From Seleniivibrio woodruffii (GTDB taxonomy: Bacteria; Chrysiogenota; Deferribacteres; Deferribacterales; Geovibrionaceae), in contig NZ_SMGG01000003.1 in NCBI RefSeq assembly GCF_004339245.1, positions 744,770-808,769 of the forward strand: a stretch of DNA of 64,000 nucleotides. Reading direction: 5' to 3'. The notes under the pieces are model-generated. The model worked only from the letters and a program-made list of their open reading frames with translations, was not told where the DNA came from and did no database searches. How positions within the stretch are numbered: the stretch's first letter is position 1; every line of letters starts with the position of its first letter. A program made the translations under genes and the position numbers. Shown one piece after another: positions 8,842 to 18,200 of this stretch.

Positions 8842-10152
8842 ATGTTTAAAAAAATAGAAGAAATCTTCTCAATAGCAGAACTCAGGAAGAGGATCCTCTG
8901 GACTCTTTTCTTCCTGTTCGTTTATCGGGTGGGCGCTCACGTGCCCACACCCGGCATCGACGGCGAAGCACTCAGCCAGTTTTTTGCCCAGCAGTCAGGA
9001 AACCTTCTCGGTTTCTTCGACATGTTCACGGGCGGGGCACTGTCAAAGCTGACGGTCTTCGGTCTCGGTGTAATGCCGTATATCTCCGCATCGATCATCA
9101 TCGAACTTATGAGCGTTGCGGTTCCTCACCTTGCTGAACTCAAAAAGAGAGGCCAGGAGGGCAGGGACAAGATAACCAGGTACACAAGGTATGGTACGGT
9201 CCTTATCAGTATGATACAGGGTCTCGGTATCGCAATCGGTCTTGAGGGGATGATGTCCCCCACAGGGTCGCCTATAGTTATGTATCCCGGATTTGGGTTC
9301 AGACTTCTCACGGCGCTCACCCTGACCACCGGTACGGTATTCCTTATGTGGCTTGGCGAGAAGATTACCGAAAAAGGTCTTGGCAACGGTATGTCGGTCT
9401 TAATTTTTGCAGGTATCATTGCGGGCTTCCCCTCTGCGGTCAGCCGTTCTGCTACTCTGCTTCAGTCCGGCGAGCTTCAGCTGATTGTTCTGCTGATAGT
9501 TCTGGCACTCATTTTTGTTGTCACCGCTGCTATTGTCTTCATGGAAACTTCACAGAGAAGAATACCCATTCAATATGTAAGAAAAGGCGGAGGCGGCAGT
9601 TCGGCTGCAACAACATCCTATCTGCCGCTGAGGCTTAACCCTGCCGGGGTTATCCCGATAATCTTTGCTATGTCTATTCTTGCATTCCCCAGCACTCTGG
9701 CTACATTCAGCCAGAACCCTGTGGTGCAGAAGATAAGCTTATACTTCTCCCCCAGCCACGTGTTCTACTATGTTATAACCGTGGCGATGATAGTGTTCTT
9801 TACATATTTTTATACGTCCATCATCTTTAACCCGAATGACATCGCTGACAACATCAACAAGTCCGGCGGCGTTATTCCCGGTAAAAGACCTGGTGCGGAA
9901 ACTTCCGGATTCATAGACTACACACTGTCAAGACTGACATTTGTGGGCGCTATCTATCTTGGTGCTGTGGCCGTTCTGCCTCAGCTAATCATTCAGGGTT
10001 TCAACGTGCCTTTCTACTTCGGCGGAACTTCGGTTCTGATCGTTGTGGGGGTTGGTATGGATGTTATATCAAAAATTGAAGCTTCACTGGTGACCAACAA
10101 TTATGACGGTTTCCTGAAGAAGGGCAGAATTAAAGCCAGAGGTGAGATGTAA
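8842..10152 (+). CDS. secY: Protein translocase subunit SecY
   Basis: 436 residues of the integral inner-membrane channel of the Sec translocon, with the usual ten hydrophobic segments. Seen motifs: RVGAHVPTPGID near TM1, FDMFTGGALS in the plug region, GLGVMPYISASI, and NPNDIADNINKSGG in the late cytoplasmic loops. Location after rplO and before adk is the standard order. Its stop and the adk ATG overlap (TAATG). Confidence 0.98.
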   Translation: MFKKIEEIFSIAELRKRILWTLFFLFVYRVGAHVPTPGIDGEALSQFFAQQSGNLLGFFDMFTGGALSKLTVFGLGVMPYISASIIIELMSVAVPHLAELKKRGQEGRDKITRYTRYGTVLISMIQGLGIAIGLEGMMSPTGSPIVMYPGFGFRLLTALTLTTGTVFLMWLGEKITEKGLGNGMSVLIFAGIIAGFPSAVSRSATLLQSGELQLIVLLIVLALIFVVTAAIVFMETSQRRIPIQYVRKGGGGSSAATTSYLPLRLNPAGVIPIIFAMSILAFPSTLATFSQNPVVQKISLYFSPSHVFYYVITVAMIVFFTYFYTSIIFNPNDIADNINKSGGVIPGKRPGAETSGFIDYTLSRLTFVGAIYLGAVAVLPQLIIQGFNVPFYFGGTSVLIVVGVGMDVISKIEASLVTNNYDGFLKKGRIKARGEM

Positions 10153-10799
10153 TGATTAATCTCATTTTCTTAGGCCCTCCCGGAGCGGGCAAGGGCACAC
10201 AGTCTGCGAAGATAATAGACGAGTACAAGGTTGTCCAGATATCCACAGGCGACCTTCTCAGAGCCGCCGTTAAGGCCGGATCTGAACTTGGCAAAGAAGC
10301 TAAGGTTTACATGGACGGCGGACAGCTTGTCCCCGACAGGCTGATAATCGACATGATGAAGGAGCGCTTCCAGTCCGACGACTGCAAGAACGGCTTCATC
10401 CTTGACGGTTTTCCCAGAACAACGGCTCAGGCTGAAGCTCTGGATTCAATGCTTGTCAACGACCTTAAAACTTCCATTACCCATATCATCAGCCTTGAGG
10501 TTGATGATGAAGTGGTGGTTACCCGCAACACAGGCAGAAGAGTATGCCCCAAATGCGGAGCAACCTATCATATTAAATTCAATCCTCCCAAGACAGGCGG
10601 AGTCTGCAACAACGACGGGGAGACCCTCGTTCACAGAGACGACGACAGGGAGGAGACAATCCGCAAAAGACTGGCTGTTTATCACCAGACAACCGCACTG
10701 CTGAAAGACTATTACGGCAAGAGCGGAAAATTCCATGAACTCAACGGTGACGACACAACCGACAACGTTTTTGCGGCGATAAAGAAGATACTGGACTGA
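10152..10799 (+). CDS. adk: Adenylate kinase
   Basis: 215 residues of the long-lid form. P-loop GPPGAGKGTQ at residues 7-16, the AMP-binding STGDLLRAA and DGFPRTTAQAEAL motifs are present. The lid has CPKCG followed by CNNDG, a Cys3-Asp arrangement that usually binds zinc. It interconverts 2 ADP with ATP plus AMP in the cytoplasm. Stop overlaps the map start (CTGATG). Confidence 0.97.
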   Translation: MINLIFLGPPGAGKGTQSAKIIDEYKVVQISTGDLLRAAVKAGSELGKEAKVYMDGGQLVPDRLIIDMMKERFQSDDCKNGFILDGFPRTTAQAEALDSMLVNDLKTSITHIISLEVDDEVVVTRNTGRRVCPKCGATYHIKFNPPKTGGVCNNDGETLVHRDDDREETIRKRLAVYHQTTALLKDYYGKSGKFHELNGDDTTDNVFAAIKKILD

Positions 10800-11542
10800 T
10801 GGTTGTAATCAAGTCCAAATCCGAGATCGAGCTGATGAAGGCACCCTGCCACATAGTGAAAGAGGTGCTGGAGAAGTTGGAAGACTTTATAAAGCCCGGA
10901 CTCACAACATTAGATATTGACAAATTTGTAGAGAATATTATATCCTCTCGGGATGCTCTGCCCTCTTTTAAGGGTTACAGAGGATACCCGGCCTCTATAT
11001 GTGCGTCAATTAACGAAGTTGTGGTGCACGGGATCCCCTCCGACAGAAAAATTGTCGAGGGAGACATCATCAGTGTTGATGTCGGGGCATTTAAAAACGG
11101 ATTTCACGGAGACGCTGCCCGAACCTATGCGGTGGGCAAAATTTCCAAAGAAGCTGAAGATCTTATAAGAGTGACCAAAGAGTCGTTCTTTAAAGGTATA
11201 GAAAAGGCCGTAGACGGCGGAAGACTCACGGACATCTCGCACGCTGTGCAGGTACATTGCGAGTCCCACGGATACGGAGTTGTTAGAGACTTTTTCGGTC
11301 ACGGAATCGGAAGAGAAATGCACGAAGAACCGGCGATTCCCAATTATGGTAAACCGAATCGCGGGTTGCGGCTGCGTGCAGGGATGGTTCTGGCTGTGGA
11401 GCCTATGGTTACCGCAGGACATTACAGTGTTAAAACCCTCAAAGACGGCTGGACCGCAGTCACAGAAGACGGCAGTTTAGCGGCACATTATGAAAACACT
11501 GTGGCCATCACCCCGAACGGACCGGAAATATTAACCATGTAA
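10799..11542 (+). CDS. map: Methionine aminopeptidase, type I
   Basis: 247 residues. The pita-bread fold ligands are visible: [15 protein letters not shown] supplies the two aspartates, [14 protein letters not shown] the histidine, and EPMVTAG and the late EDG segment the glutamates. It removes initiator methionine from nascent proteins. Coupled translation with adk; infA follows after 7 bp. Confidence 0.97.
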   Translation: MVVIKSKSEIELMKAPCHIVKEVLEKLEDFIKPGLTTLDIDKFVENIISSRDALPSFKGYRGYPASICASINEVVVHGIPSDRKIVEGDIISVDVGAFKNGFHGDAARTYAVGKISKEAEDLIRVTKESFFKGIEKAVDGGRLTDISHAVQVHCESHGYGVVRDFFGHGIGREMHEEPAIPNYGKPNRGLRLRAGMVLAVEPMVTAGHYSVKTLKDGWTAVTEDGSLAAHYENTVAITPNGPEILTM

Positions 11543-11549
11543 AAGGCAT

Positions 11550-11774
11550 ATGGGAAAAAAAGAAGACGTTATCGAAGCCAGCGGGACGGTGCTTGAAGCT
11601 CTGCCGAACGCAATGTTTAAGGTCGAGCTTGAAAACAAGCACGTAATCCTGTCGCATCTCTCTGGAAAAATGAGGATGCACTTTATAAGAATTCTCCCAG
11701 GAGACAAGGTCACAGTGGAACTTTCCCCTTATGACCTTTCCAGAGGCAGAATTACTTACCGACATAAGAAATGA
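11550..11774 (+). CDS. infA: Translation initiation factor IF-1
   Basis: 74 residues, an OB-fold S1-like protein with [18 protein letters not shown], the [16 protein letters not shown] segment and the [10 protein letters not shown] end. IF-1 occupies the 30S A site during initiation. Placement before rpmJ is the classical order. Confidence 0.97.
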   Translation: MGKKEDVIEASGTVLEALPNAMFKVELENKHVILSHLSGKMRMHFIRILPGDKVTVELSPYDLSRGRITYRHKK

Positions 11775-11785
11775 CGGGGTGAAAA

Positions 11786-11899
11786 ATGAAAGTTCGGGCT
11801 AGTGTTAAGCCTATATGCGCTAAGTGTAAAGTAATCAAACGTAAAGGGGTAATCCGTATAATCTGCGAAAACCCCAGACATAAGCAGAGACAAGGCTAA
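11786..11899 (+). CDS. rpmJ: 50S ribosomal protein L36, zinc form
   Basis: 37 residues reading [20 protein letters not shown] and on to [10 protein letters not shown]. The four zinc ligands (CAKC, then C and H in the tail) are present, so this is the zinc-ribbon form. It has its own GGGGTG ribosome-binding site at 11775-11780 and lies between infA and rpsM, as in most bacteria. Confidence 0.96.
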   Translation: MKVRASVKPICAKCKVIKRKGVIRIICENPRHKQRQG

Positions 11900-11912
11900 A
11901 AGGAGGCTTTTT

Positions 11913-12281
11913 GTGGCACGTATTGCTGGTGTTGACATTCACAACAATAAAAAAGTCGAGGTTGGCCTTACAGGAATTTACGGCGTAGGTCGTGAAACTG
12001 CTAAAACAATACTTGGCGTAATCGGCGTGGACCTGTCCAAAAGGATAGGTGATCTTTCTGAGCAGGATATATCCGCTATCAGAAAGTATATCGAGGAAAA
12101 TCTTACCGTTGAAGGTGATCTCCGCAAAGAGATATCTCTGAACGTTAAGAGACTTATGGAAATCAGCTGCTATCGCGGCCAGAGACACAAAATGCACTTG
12201 CCTTGCAGAGGTCAGAAGACCAGAAGCAACGCAAGAACAAGAAAAGGTCTCGCCGGAAAGCGCGGTATCAAGAAAAAGTAA
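11913..12281 (+). CDS. rpsM: 30S ribosomal protein S13
   Basis: 122 residues from a GTG preceded by AGGAGG at 11900-11905. MARIAGVDIHNNKKVEVGL, YGVGRETA and the C-terminal RGQKTRSNARTRKG are conserved. S13 forms head bridges to the 50S subunit. First gene of the alpha-type group. Confidence 0.98.
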   Translation: MARIAGVDIHNNKKVEVGLTGIYGVGRETAKTILGVIGVDLSKRIGDLSEQDISAIRKYIEENLTVEGDLRKEISLNVKRLMEISCYRGQRHKMHLPCRGQKTRSNARTRKGLAGKRGIKKK

Positions 12282-12294
12282 GGATTGAACAAAG

Positions 12295-12678
12295 ATGGCT
12301 AAAAGAGGCTCTAAAAAAAGAGAGAGAAAAAACGTCCCCAGAGGCGTTGCTCATATCAGGTCAACTTTTAACAACACTATCGTAACATTCACCGATGCAC
12401 AGGGCAACACTGTTTGCTGGGCAGCGGGCGGCGGCGTGGGCTTTAAAAACTCACGTAAGTCCACTCCCTTCGCAGCACAGATAGCCGCTGAGCAGGCTGC
12501 TAAAAAAGCGGCCGACAACGGTATGCGCGAAGTGGAAGTTAACGTTAAGGGTCCCGGCGCAGGCCGTGAGAGCGCAATCCGTGCTATCGCCGCTGCCGGC
12601 ATGAAAATCACCGTTATCAGGGACGTTACACCCGTTCCCCACAACGGATGCAGACCCAGAAAGAAGAGAAGAGTGTAA
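12295..12678 (+). CDS. rpsK: 30S ribosomal protein S11
   Basis: 127 residues with [18 protein letters not shown], the [12 protein letters not shown] motif and [17 protein letters not shown] at the end. S11 lies on the 30S platform beside the mRNA exit. Confidence 0.98.
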   Translation: MAKRGSKKRERKNVPRGVAHIRSTFNNTIVTFTDAQGNTVCWAAGGGVGFKNSRKSTPFAAQIAAEQAAKKAADNGMREVEVNVKGPGAGRESAIRAIAAAGMKITVIRDVTPVPHNGCRPRKKRRV

Positions 12679-12690
12679 CGGAGGCTTAAG

Positions 12691-13317
12691 TTGGCTAGGT
12701 ATACAGGTGCAGTATGCAAACTTTGCCGTAGAGAGGGCATGAAGCTCTTCCTTAAAGGCGAGCGTTGCTACAAAGATAAATGCGGTTTTGAGAAAAAACC
12801 TTACGCTCCCGGTCAGCATGGCCAGGCACGCAAGAAACTGAGCGACTACGGTACTCAGATGCGTGAAAAGCAAAAAGTTAAAAGACTGTACGGCGTTCTT
12901 GAAAAACAGTTCCGCCGCTACTTCGACAAAGCAACCAGGATGCAGGGCATCACCGGTGAAAACCTGCTTCAGCTTCTTGAAAGAAGACTGGACAACATCG
13001 TTTACAGAGCAGGATTCGCTGGCAGCCGCAAAGAAGCAAGACAGATGGTCGGTCACGGTCATTTCCTTGTGGACGGCAAACCCGTTAACATCCCCAGCTT
13101 CCTTATCAAAGCTGGACACATAGTTTCCGTGTGCGAGAAATCACGCGAAAACTCTAGAATTAAAGAATGCGTTGACACTGCGGAAGGCAGGGGCGTTTCC
13201 GAGTGGATCTCACTCGATAAAGGTGCCTACAAAGCGTCTGTTCACAGACTTCCCGCAAGAGACGACATCGGATATGAAATTCAGGAACACCTGATAGTGG
13301 AACTTTACTCCAAGTAA
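12691..13317 (+). CDS. rpsD: 30S ribosomal protein S4, zinc form
   Basis: 208 residues from a TTG start, supported by CGGAGG at 12679-12684 and by the exact family start [16 protein letters not shown]. The N-terminus carries a CxxC-x13-C-x4-C zinc pattern. The S4 RNA-binding domain ([15 protein letters not shown]) follows. S4 nucleates 30S assembly. Confidence 0.97.
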   Translation: MARYTGAVCKLCRREGMKLFLKGERCYKDKCGFEKKPYAPGQHGQARKKLSDYGTQMREKQKVKRLYGVLEKQFRRYFDKATRMQGITGENLLQLLERRLDNIVYRAGFAGSRKEARQMVGHGHFLVDGKPVNIPSFLIKAGHIVSVCEKSRENSRIKECVDTAEGRGVSEWISLDKGAYKASVHRLPARDDIGYEIQEHLIVELYSK

Positions 13318-13340
13318 CGTTTTACACGGAGGTTAAGATA

Positions 13341-14345
13341 ATGATCATCATGAATTTTCATGAAATCATAAAACCCAGAAAGATTGAAGCTCTGGGTGAA
13401 GTCACTAACAGAAAAGGCGTGTATGTCGCAGAACCCTACGAGAAGGGATTCGGCACAACTGTGGGCAACGCCCTCAGACGTGTTATGCTCTCTTCAATCG
13501 AGGGCACGGCTGTCACAGCTGTTAGGATCGACGGCGTAAGCAACGAGTTCGCCGCACTCGAAGGTGTTTATGAGGATGTAGTAGACATCCTTCTGAATAT
13601 CAAAATGCTGGAACTGAAACTGCACACTCACGAAACCAGACGTGTGTATATCAGAAAAAGAGGCGAAGGCCCCGTTACAGCCGGTGACATCACCGGTGAC
13701 ACAATGGTGGAGATACTCGACCCCGGCCAGCATATCTGCACAATAACCGACCCCAACAAAGAGCTCTACATGGAGTTCGTTGTTAAAAGAGGTATCGGAT
13801 ATGTGCCTGCCGAAGAGATTGAAAAAGACAACGACGAAGTGGACATGCTTTCTGTTGATGCGGTTTTCACACCCATCAAAAAAGTAAACTACTATGTTGA
13901 AAACGCCCGTGTCGGCCAGAGTACTGATTACGATAAGCTTACTCTGGAAATCGAAACTGACGGTTCTATCAATCCTGAGGACGCAATAGGTTTTGCGGCA
14001 AAAATCATCAAAGATCAGATGAACCTTTTCATCAACTTTGATGAACCCGTAGTGGACGATTCCGTGTCTGAAGACGCAAGCCAGAACGACCACCTGCTCG
14101 ACCTGCTCGACAAGAGCATTGAAGAGCTTGAGCTGTCTGTTCGTGCTTACAACTGTCTGAAGAACGCCAACATCAAGACACTTGCAGAACTCTGCATGAA
14201 AACAGATGCAGAAATGCTGAAGACTAAGAACTTCGGCCGCAAGTCTCTGGAAGAGATCAAAAAAGTTCTCTGCGAACTTGGCCTCTCACTCGGCATGGAT
14301 CTGGAAGCTATCGGCTATAACAGTATAGATTCGGAGGAAGAATAG
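13341..14345 (+). CDS. rpoA: DNA-directed RNA polymerase subunit alpha
   Basis: 334 residues. The N-terminal assembly domain has [21 protein letters not shown] (two conserved blocks). The C-terminal domain has [15 protein letters not shown] and [12 protein letters not shown], which bind UP-element DNA and activators. GGAGG at 13328-13332 fits the ATG at 13341; a second ATG at 13350 is possible. Confidence 0.98.
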   Translation: MIIMNFHEIIKPRKIEALGEVTNRKGVYVAEPYEKGFGTTVGNALRRVMLSSIEGTAVTAVRIDGVSNEFAALEGVYEDVVDILLNIKMLELKLHTHETRRVYIRKRGEGPVTAGDITGDTMVEILDPGQHICTITDPNKELYMEFVVKRGIGYVPAEEIEKDNDEVDMLSVDAVFTPIKKVNYYVENARVGQSTDYDKLTLEIETDGSINPEDAIGFAAKIIKDQMNLFINFDEPVVDDSVSEDASQNDHLLDLLDKSIEELELSVRAYNCLKNANIKTLAELCMKTDAEMLKTKNFGRKSLEEIKKVLCELGLSLGMDLEAIGYNSIDSEEE

Positions 14346-14699
14346 ATGCGTCACGGTGTGAGCGGAAACAGACTCGGCAGAAAACCTGCCCACAGAAAGG
14401 CAATGGTTCGCAACCTTGCCACATCTCTTGTGGACAATGGCCGTATCGAAACAACCGTAGCTAGAGCAAAACAGCTGCGTATGTTCATCGAGCCCATCGT
14501 TACACTTGGTAAAAAAGGCGACCTTGCTGCACGCAGAACAGCACTCAGCAAGCTCCCCAACATCAAGATTGTTCACAAAATCTTCGACGAGATAGCTCCT
14601 AAATTTAAAGAGCGTCCCGGCGGATATACAAGAATAATCAAAACCGGTTTTCGTCAGGGCGACAACGCCTCAATGGCGATCATCGAATTCGTAGACTAA
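14346..14699 (+). CDS. rplQ: 50S ribosomal protein L17
   Basis: 117 residues with MRHGVSGNRLGRKPAHRKAM, RIETTVARAKQLR, and GGYTRIIKTGFRQGDNA in the C-terminal part. It follows rpoA without a gap and is the last gene of the superoperon before a terminator. Confidence 0.98.
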   Translation: MRHGVSGNRLGRKPAHRKAMVRNLATSLVDNGRIETTVARAKQLRMFIEPIVTLGKKGDLAARRTALSKLPNIKIVHKIFDEIAPKFKERPGGYTRIIKTGFRQGDNASMAIIEFVD

Positions 14700-14701
14700 T
14701 C

Positions 14702-14728
14702 AAAAGGGAGCTTCGGCTCCCTTTTTTG
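14702..14728 (+). terminator. Rho-independent terminator of the ribosomal superoperon
   Basis: AAAAGGGAGC, a TTCG tetraloop, then GCTCCCTTTTTT: a 10-bp stem capped by a stable loop and running into a T tract, three bases after the rplQ stop. Confidence 0.93.
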
Positions 14729-15238
14729 TTCTTCAAATCAAAATTCAGACTTCACTATCTCACTTCTTTTTCACCAGCAAATTTTTTTATAAAAATATTT
14801 TGTTTTGCTGATTAATTATATCTGTATGTAAAGTTCACGCATGGCATGTTCTGAGCGTGGAAATAATAGTGACAAATATAAGCCTTAATATGCAGTTAGC
14901 GCTATTCTTATCTGAATATGGGTTACTTAACAAGTGTTTAAAAGCGTTGGAAATCATGTATGGGTGTAAATCTATTTTACATATAACGTGAAAAAAAGTG
15001 TGAAAAAACACTCAAACCTACCAGAGTTGGTGGTTAGAATTATGGTATAATGTTGTACAATAGGTGTAGATTATTACGCACTTTATGCATAGTTGTGCTT
15101 ATCACGTCAAACCATTCAGTGCGGTATCTGTTTGAAGGTGGCGGCTATAAACATACCACAAGCAAAAGTCACCATTTAAAATCAAAAATGATTATCCGGC
15201 GCATACACAAATGCGTTAAAAGGATTAAAAGGTGACAT
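14729..15238 (+). other. AT-rich 510-bp intergenic leader of the giant surface-protein gene
   Basis: No gene-like reading frame is convincing here. The region is much more AT-rich than its neighbours and includes a near-homopolymer block at about 14788-14805. A small hairpin AGTGT/ACACT lies near 14997-15012, and an extended -10 promoter near 15043. I see no recognisable riboswitch. Confidence 0.6.
15043..15051 (+). promoter_or_regulatory. Extended -10 promoter for the giant surface-protein gene
   Basis: TGGTATAAT is a perfect extended -10 (TG, one base, TATAAT) with no strong -35 at ideal spacing. It would give an untranslated leader of about 180 bases before the ATG at 15239. Prediction from consensus only. 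Confidence 0.5.
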
Positions 15239-18200
15239 ATGAGCTCGTTCAAACAAGTATCCTTCGTTCTTAATAATGTTGAGAATTATCAACAGCTGGC
15301 AGCCGAGGCCGGAGCAAATTCTGAAGTTTTTATAATCAACTCTGAACTTGATGCCCTTGAGCAGATGGCTGAAATTCTGCAAGATTATAGTGATCTTGAT
15401 GCTCTGCACATAATATCCCACGGCAGCAGCGGAGTCATAAACCTGGGCTCGGTGCAGCTTTCGGACACTAATATAAATGAGTATTCAGCAGTTCTTTCGG
15501 TAATAGGCTCATCGCTTTCAGAAGAGGGTGACATTCTGGTCTATGGGTGTAATGTAGCATCCGGATATGAAGGCAAGTCTCTGATAGCATCACTTGCACA
15601 GGCGACAGGAGCAGATATTGCGGCTTCAGAAGACCTTACAGGTGCGGCAGATAAGGGCGGCGACTGGGTGCTGGAGTTCAGAAGCGCAGAGATCAATGTT
15701 GATTCGGTCTCAGCGGAATATGCAGGTGTACTCGATTCCGTAACTTATACGTTTGAAGTTGAAGATCCTCTGTGGTCAGTTCTTTCAACTGTCTCCGGCG
15801 GGTTTGCCGATGGTTATCCTTCAAGTCTGAAGTATAGTGCACCTGACGGCAATACACTGGTATTTACCCTTGATGATCCTGATAATGCAGGTTTCTCTAT
15901 ATTTCAGCCCATGACTGGTGGTGAGTTACTCTGGAGCGGCGAGAATGACTCGTATTCATCACACCCTCACTCAATAAGCATAGCCATGGAAGGCGGAGGC
16001 GCTTTCAACCCCACTTCCATCAAGGCTGCATGGGACGCAGCTGGAAATTACATCGGCAACCCTGTTGATGGAAGACCGACACCCGATATAACTGTTACGG
16101 CATATGATGAGAACGGGGATGCTATTCCCGGCAAATCAGTTACAATACATGATGTTACTTCACCTCAGGGTTTTGTGACATTCGATCTTTCATCGTTCGG
16201 ATCTGTTTATAAGATTGTGGTCTCAACAACCGGAGCAGATCTGATGCTCGATGATCTTGTTTTAGATAACACACCTGCACCTTCGGACACGGCTCTTTTG
16301 ACTTTTGAAGCCGGAGACGGCACTACATCGGGACTGGGAACGAAAACAGTTACATATGACGATACTGGTTCAGGTGTTGAATTTACGGTTGAGGCGACTG
16401 CTTCCCAGATCATAAGCTCATCTGTCGGCGGTGCTCCTGACGGGCGTGCGGATGCGGAGGCTTTGTATTTCGGTTGGGATGAAAAAGAAACATCAATAAA
16501 GGTTTCAGTGGAATCAGGCAAGGCGTTTGACCTTGTTTCATTTTATATAAGCAACCAGAACGGTGCGGGAAATGAAGATTTTACAATAACAACTGATAGC
16601 GGCGGGTCATATACTTTCACCTTTATAGATACCGGATCGATCACGAAACAGCTTGTAACAATTCCTGCAGGAGATGCTGACTTTAACGGTATCACATGGT
16701 TTACCATAACATCTCCGGCAGGTGGTGCTTTTATTGAGCTCGATAACATAAGCGTAGAAAATATCACTGCTGCGGCTGCCGATGCAGCCCCTACTTTAGC
16801 AGCCACCGGCGCAACACCTTCATATGCAGAGGGCAGCACCACCGGAGTTGACCTGTTCAGCTCTGTTACAGCGGACACTAACGACAGCGGACAGGTATTC
16901 ACAGGATTTATAGTTACGGTTACTAATGTTTCCGACACCACAGAGTATCTTACCATAGGCGGAACCGACGTAGCTCTTACTAACGGCAACTCAGTTGCTG
17001 TGTCCGGCGGAACAGCCTCTGTCAGTATAGCAGCCGGTACGGCCACTGTGACAGTGTCCGGTGTAAGCCTTGCCAATGCTGCCATGGGAACGCTCATTGA
17101 CGGAATAACATATAAAAATCTTGATACGACAGCAACAAACGGGAACCGTGTGGTTACCGTAACGCAGATAACGGACGACGGCAGTTCCTCAAATACGGCG
17201 GCTCCCAACATATCTGCTACTGTTAACGTCAGCGGACCTATCGATATCACCTTTGATTTTGAAGCGAACACTTCACCTGTAAGTGACGATACAGGAGCAA
17301 CGGTTGACTCAACAGCAACCCAGACGAAAAATGGTGAAACCATTGAGATAGTTTCAACAGGGGGAGATTTTTCTGTCGGAGCGGAATCTGCTATTTTTGG
17401 AATGGATATCGGTGCCGGATTCAGCGGGGATATTCTTTCATTTGACATGATGGACGGCGATTTGGATTCTGAATATGCTTCGACACGGATAGATGTTGAT
17501 CTTCAGTCGGGCAAATATTTCACCCTGAAATCCATATCCATATTCGACAATTACAATGTTGACCACATCGGTCAGGATATCAAGATCATAGCTAGCAACG
17601 GTACCGAATACACAGTTGTAATAGACTACGAAGGGGATGATAACGGCGGGGTTACTGTCGATTTGTCAGGTGTTGCGGGTTTTGACAATATTACCAGTTT
17701 TTACATATACGCAAACGGCCTGCCTATGCAGCTGGTGATTGATAATATTGAACTTGTCAATATCAGCTCCACACCTGTTCTGACTGCTCCCACCCTTTCA
17801 GCAACTGGTGAAACTCCTACGTTTACCGAAGGCGGTTCTGATGTTGACCTCTTTGATACTGTTACAGCGGATACTAACGACAGCGGACAGGACTTCACAG
17901 GATTTGTGCTCACCGTTACAAACGTCGCCGACACTACGGAATATCTTACCATAGGCGGCACGGATGTTGCGCTTACGAACGGCAACTCGGTTTCCGTTTC
18001 CGGCGGAACGGCATCAGTCAGTATATCCGGCGGAACAGCCACGGTGACAGTGACAGGGCTCAATCTTAACGATTCAGCTTTCAGCTCACTGATTGACGGC
18101 ATGACTTATAAAAACACTTCAGGCAGTGTGACCATCGGCAACCGTGTGATCACAGTTACGCAGGTGACTGATGAAGGCAGTTCAAATAACACATATTCTC

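Noticed and set aside
16543-17448. Long minus-strand open frames (up to about 300 codons) across the giant adhesin gene
   Set aside because: They are Val/Ser/Thr/Pro-rich shadows of the plus-strand repeats, recur with the repeat period, and lack ribosome-binding sites.
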